From Zymomonas sp. (lineage in GTDB: Bacteria; Pseudomonadota; Alphaproteobacteria; Sphingomonadales; Sphingomonadaceae): DNA of 6,265 bases. Made by a program: the position numbers and the translations under genes. Where the stretch lies: assembly GCA_027489105.1 (NCBI GenBank), contig JAIYAJ010000569.1, positions 1 through 6,265 of the forward strand, read 5' to 3'. Within the stretch, counting starts at the first letter, position 1, and the number at the start of each line of letters is the position of its first letter. Below are positions 5,060-6,265 of the stretch, piece by piece. Under the pieces are notes generated by a model. It was not told the DNA's origin. It ran no database searches and saw only the letters and a program-made list of their open reading frames with translations.

Positions 5060-6178
5060 ATGATGCGGAGCCTGTTGCGTAGGGCGGTCCTGGCGGCCGC
5101 ATGGACGGTTGTCGGAACGGTGCCGGCGTGGGCGGCGCAGGAGCAGCCGGTTGCCGAGGAAGCCCAGGCCCCCGACGATGCCGCGCGGCTCACCGACACG
5201 CCCGAGCCGGCGGCGCCGAGCGAAGACAGCCTGATGCGCGCCTATCTGGCGACGCTGCGCGACCGGGCGGTGGGGATGGGAATTTCGGGCGAGCTGTTCG
5301 ATCGGACGCTGCCGACGGTCAATTTCAACGCGCGCGTCGTGCGCCTCGATCGCGGGCAGCCGGGCGCCAGCACGTCGAACAGTGCCACGCCGCCCTTCGC
5401 GCCCTATCTGGCGAGCCATGTCGACCGGGTGCGCATCACTATGGGCCGGTCGCGCTATGGCAGTCTTCGCCCGCTGCTGCTCGGGATCGAGCGCGAGACC
5501 GGGGTGCCCGAGCAGATCATGCTCGCCATTTATGGACATGAGACCGGCTATGGCACCTTTACCGGCAATTTCGACCTGCTGAACGCGCTCGGCACGCTCG
5601 CTTATGAGGGGCGTCGCCGCGAGCTGTTCGCGGGCGAGTTTCTCAACACGCTGCTGCTGATGCAGCGCGGCGTGGCGCGCGATCGGCTGAAGGGCAGCTG
5701 GGCCGGCGCGACCGGCTATCCGCAATTCCTGCCGAGCGTCTATCTGCGCCTGGCGCGCGACGGCGACGGCGATGGCAAGGCCGATATCTGGCGCAGCGAG
5801 CCCGATGCGCTCGCCTCGATCGGCAATTATCTGCGCGATGCGGGGTGGAAGAAGGATGTGCCCTGGGGCGTCGCGGTTCGCGTGCCCGAGGGGATCGACC
5901 GAGCCGCGATCCGCTCGCCGATGAACTCGCCCCGCTGCCCGCGCGTGTTCGCACGGCAGAGCCGCTGGCTGACGATCGCCGAATGGCGCGACCATGGGCT
6001 GACGATGCTGAGCGGACGCGTGCCGGCCGAGAACGAGCTCGCTACGCTGATCGAGCCCGACGGTCCCGGCCGCACGGGCTATCTGCTGACGACCAATTAT
6101 CGGTCGATCCTCGATTATAACTGCTCGAACTTCTACGCGCTGTCGGTCGGGCTGCTGGGCGACGCGATCGTCGAATGA
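5060..6178 (+). CDS. Lytic murein transglycosylase, MltB family
   Basis: Predicted 372-residue exported enzyme that cleaves peptidoglycan glycan strands to leave 1,6-anhydro-MurNAc ends. Residues 1-26 form a signal peptide (arginines at 3, 7 and 8; hydrophobic core; cleavage after AWA). There is no lipobox, so unlike E. coli MltB it should be soluble in the periplasm. After an Ala/Pro/Glu linker, the catalytic domain shows ERETGVP (144-150), then IYGHETGYG (157-165) with the likely catalytic E161, AGATGYPQFLPS (215-226), and DGDGDGKADIW (234-244), which resembles the EF-hand-like calcium loop of this family. NYLRDAGW (256-263) and the C-terminal NYRSILDYNCSNFYALSVG region complete the family pattern. 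Residue numbers count from ATG 5060; ATG 5063 has better ribosome-binding spacing. The stop overlaps the next start (ATGA), so a co-translated lipoprotein partner is expected. Confidence 0.93.
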   Translation: MMRSLLRRAVLAAAWTVVGTVPAWAAQEQPVAEEAQAPDDAARLTDTPEPAAPSEDSLMRAYLATLRDRAVGMGISGELFDRTLPTVNFNARVVRLDRGQPGASTSNSATPPFAPYLASHVDRVRITMGRSRYGSLRPLLLGIERETGVPEQIMLAIYGHETGYGTFTGNFDLLNALGTLAYEGRRRELFAGEFLNTLLLMQRGVARDRLKGSWAGATGYPQFLPSVYLRLARDGDGDGKADIWRSEPDALASIGNYLRDAGWKKDVPWGVAVRVPEGIDRAAIRSPMNSPRCPRVFARQSRWLTIAEWRDHGLTMLSGRVPAENELATLIEPDGPGRTGYLLTTNYRSILDYNCSNFYALSVGLLGDAIVE

Positions 6179-6265
6179 GCGCGCGGGCGGACCAAGGCGC
6201 GGTGGTGGCCCATGTCCGCGCGGCGGCGCTCGGGCTGGTCCTGCTGCTCGCCGGCTGCGGCGCGC
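6175..6265 (+). CDS. Lipoprotein (5' end only), possibly RlpA
   Basis: The gene begins at an ATG overlapping the mltB-like stop (ATGA) and runs off the window after 30 codons. The visible part is a lipoprotein signal peptide: an arginine at 15, then a hydrophobic stretch LGLVLLLAG and a lipobox LAGC, with the lipidated cysteine at residue 28. Glycine and alanine follow the cysteine; there is no aspartate at +2, so by the usual rule the protein would go to the outer membrane. No domain is visible. In alphaproteobacteria an rlpA gene, for a septal-ring lytic transglycosylase lipoprotein, often follows mltB. That identity is inference from position, while the lipoprotein call is seen directly. 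Confidence 0.72.
   Translation, partial: MSARADQGAVVAHVRAAALGLVLLLAGCGA

Overview
The window looks like chromosomal DNA from a high-GC alphaproteobacterium, most likely a sphingomonad (Sphingomonadales). This is inferred from the protein families, the gene order and the GC-rich codon use. The start of the window carries the outer-membrane and fatty-acid cluster bamA-skp-fabZ, but the lipid A genes lpxD (normally between skp and fabZ) and lpxA (normally after fabZ) are missing. That fits a lineage that makes glycosphingolipids instead of lipopolysaccharide.

Layout. Positions 2-1426 hold the 3' end of bamA, a skp/ompH-type periplasmic chaperone gene and fabZ, all on the + strand and nearly touching. 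A structured 112-base leader (1427-1538) precedes rpmE for ribosomal protein L31 (1539-1769), which is closed by a clear rho-independent terminator (1797-1828). A two-gene unit follows: a small VanZ-like membrane protein and a class I SAM-dependent methyltransferase, overlapping by ATGA. Positions 3160-4638 carry two tandem genes for unrecognised exported proteins that are paralogs of each other. They share a G-C-x-LHIWP motif, a second cysteine about 96 residues later, and part of the DNA just upstream. These two genes are the least explained part of the window.

After a 207-base non-coding stretch rich in inverted repeats, a tRNA-Ser(UGA) gene lies on the - strand (4846-4935). It has an encoded CCA end and a plausible promoter at 4964-4991. 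Divergent from it, mltB-type lytic murein transglycosylase (5060-6178) overlaps by ATGA the start of a lipoprotein gene that runs off the window. By position this may be rlpA.

Most of the window serves the cell envelope: outer-membrane protein assembly (BamA, Skp), fatty acid elongation (FabZ), peptidoglycan turnover (MltB-like protein and lipoprotein), a membrane protein, and two exported proteins of unknown role. Translation is represented by L31 and tRNA-Ser. No mobile element, integrase, CRISPR array or rRNA was seen.
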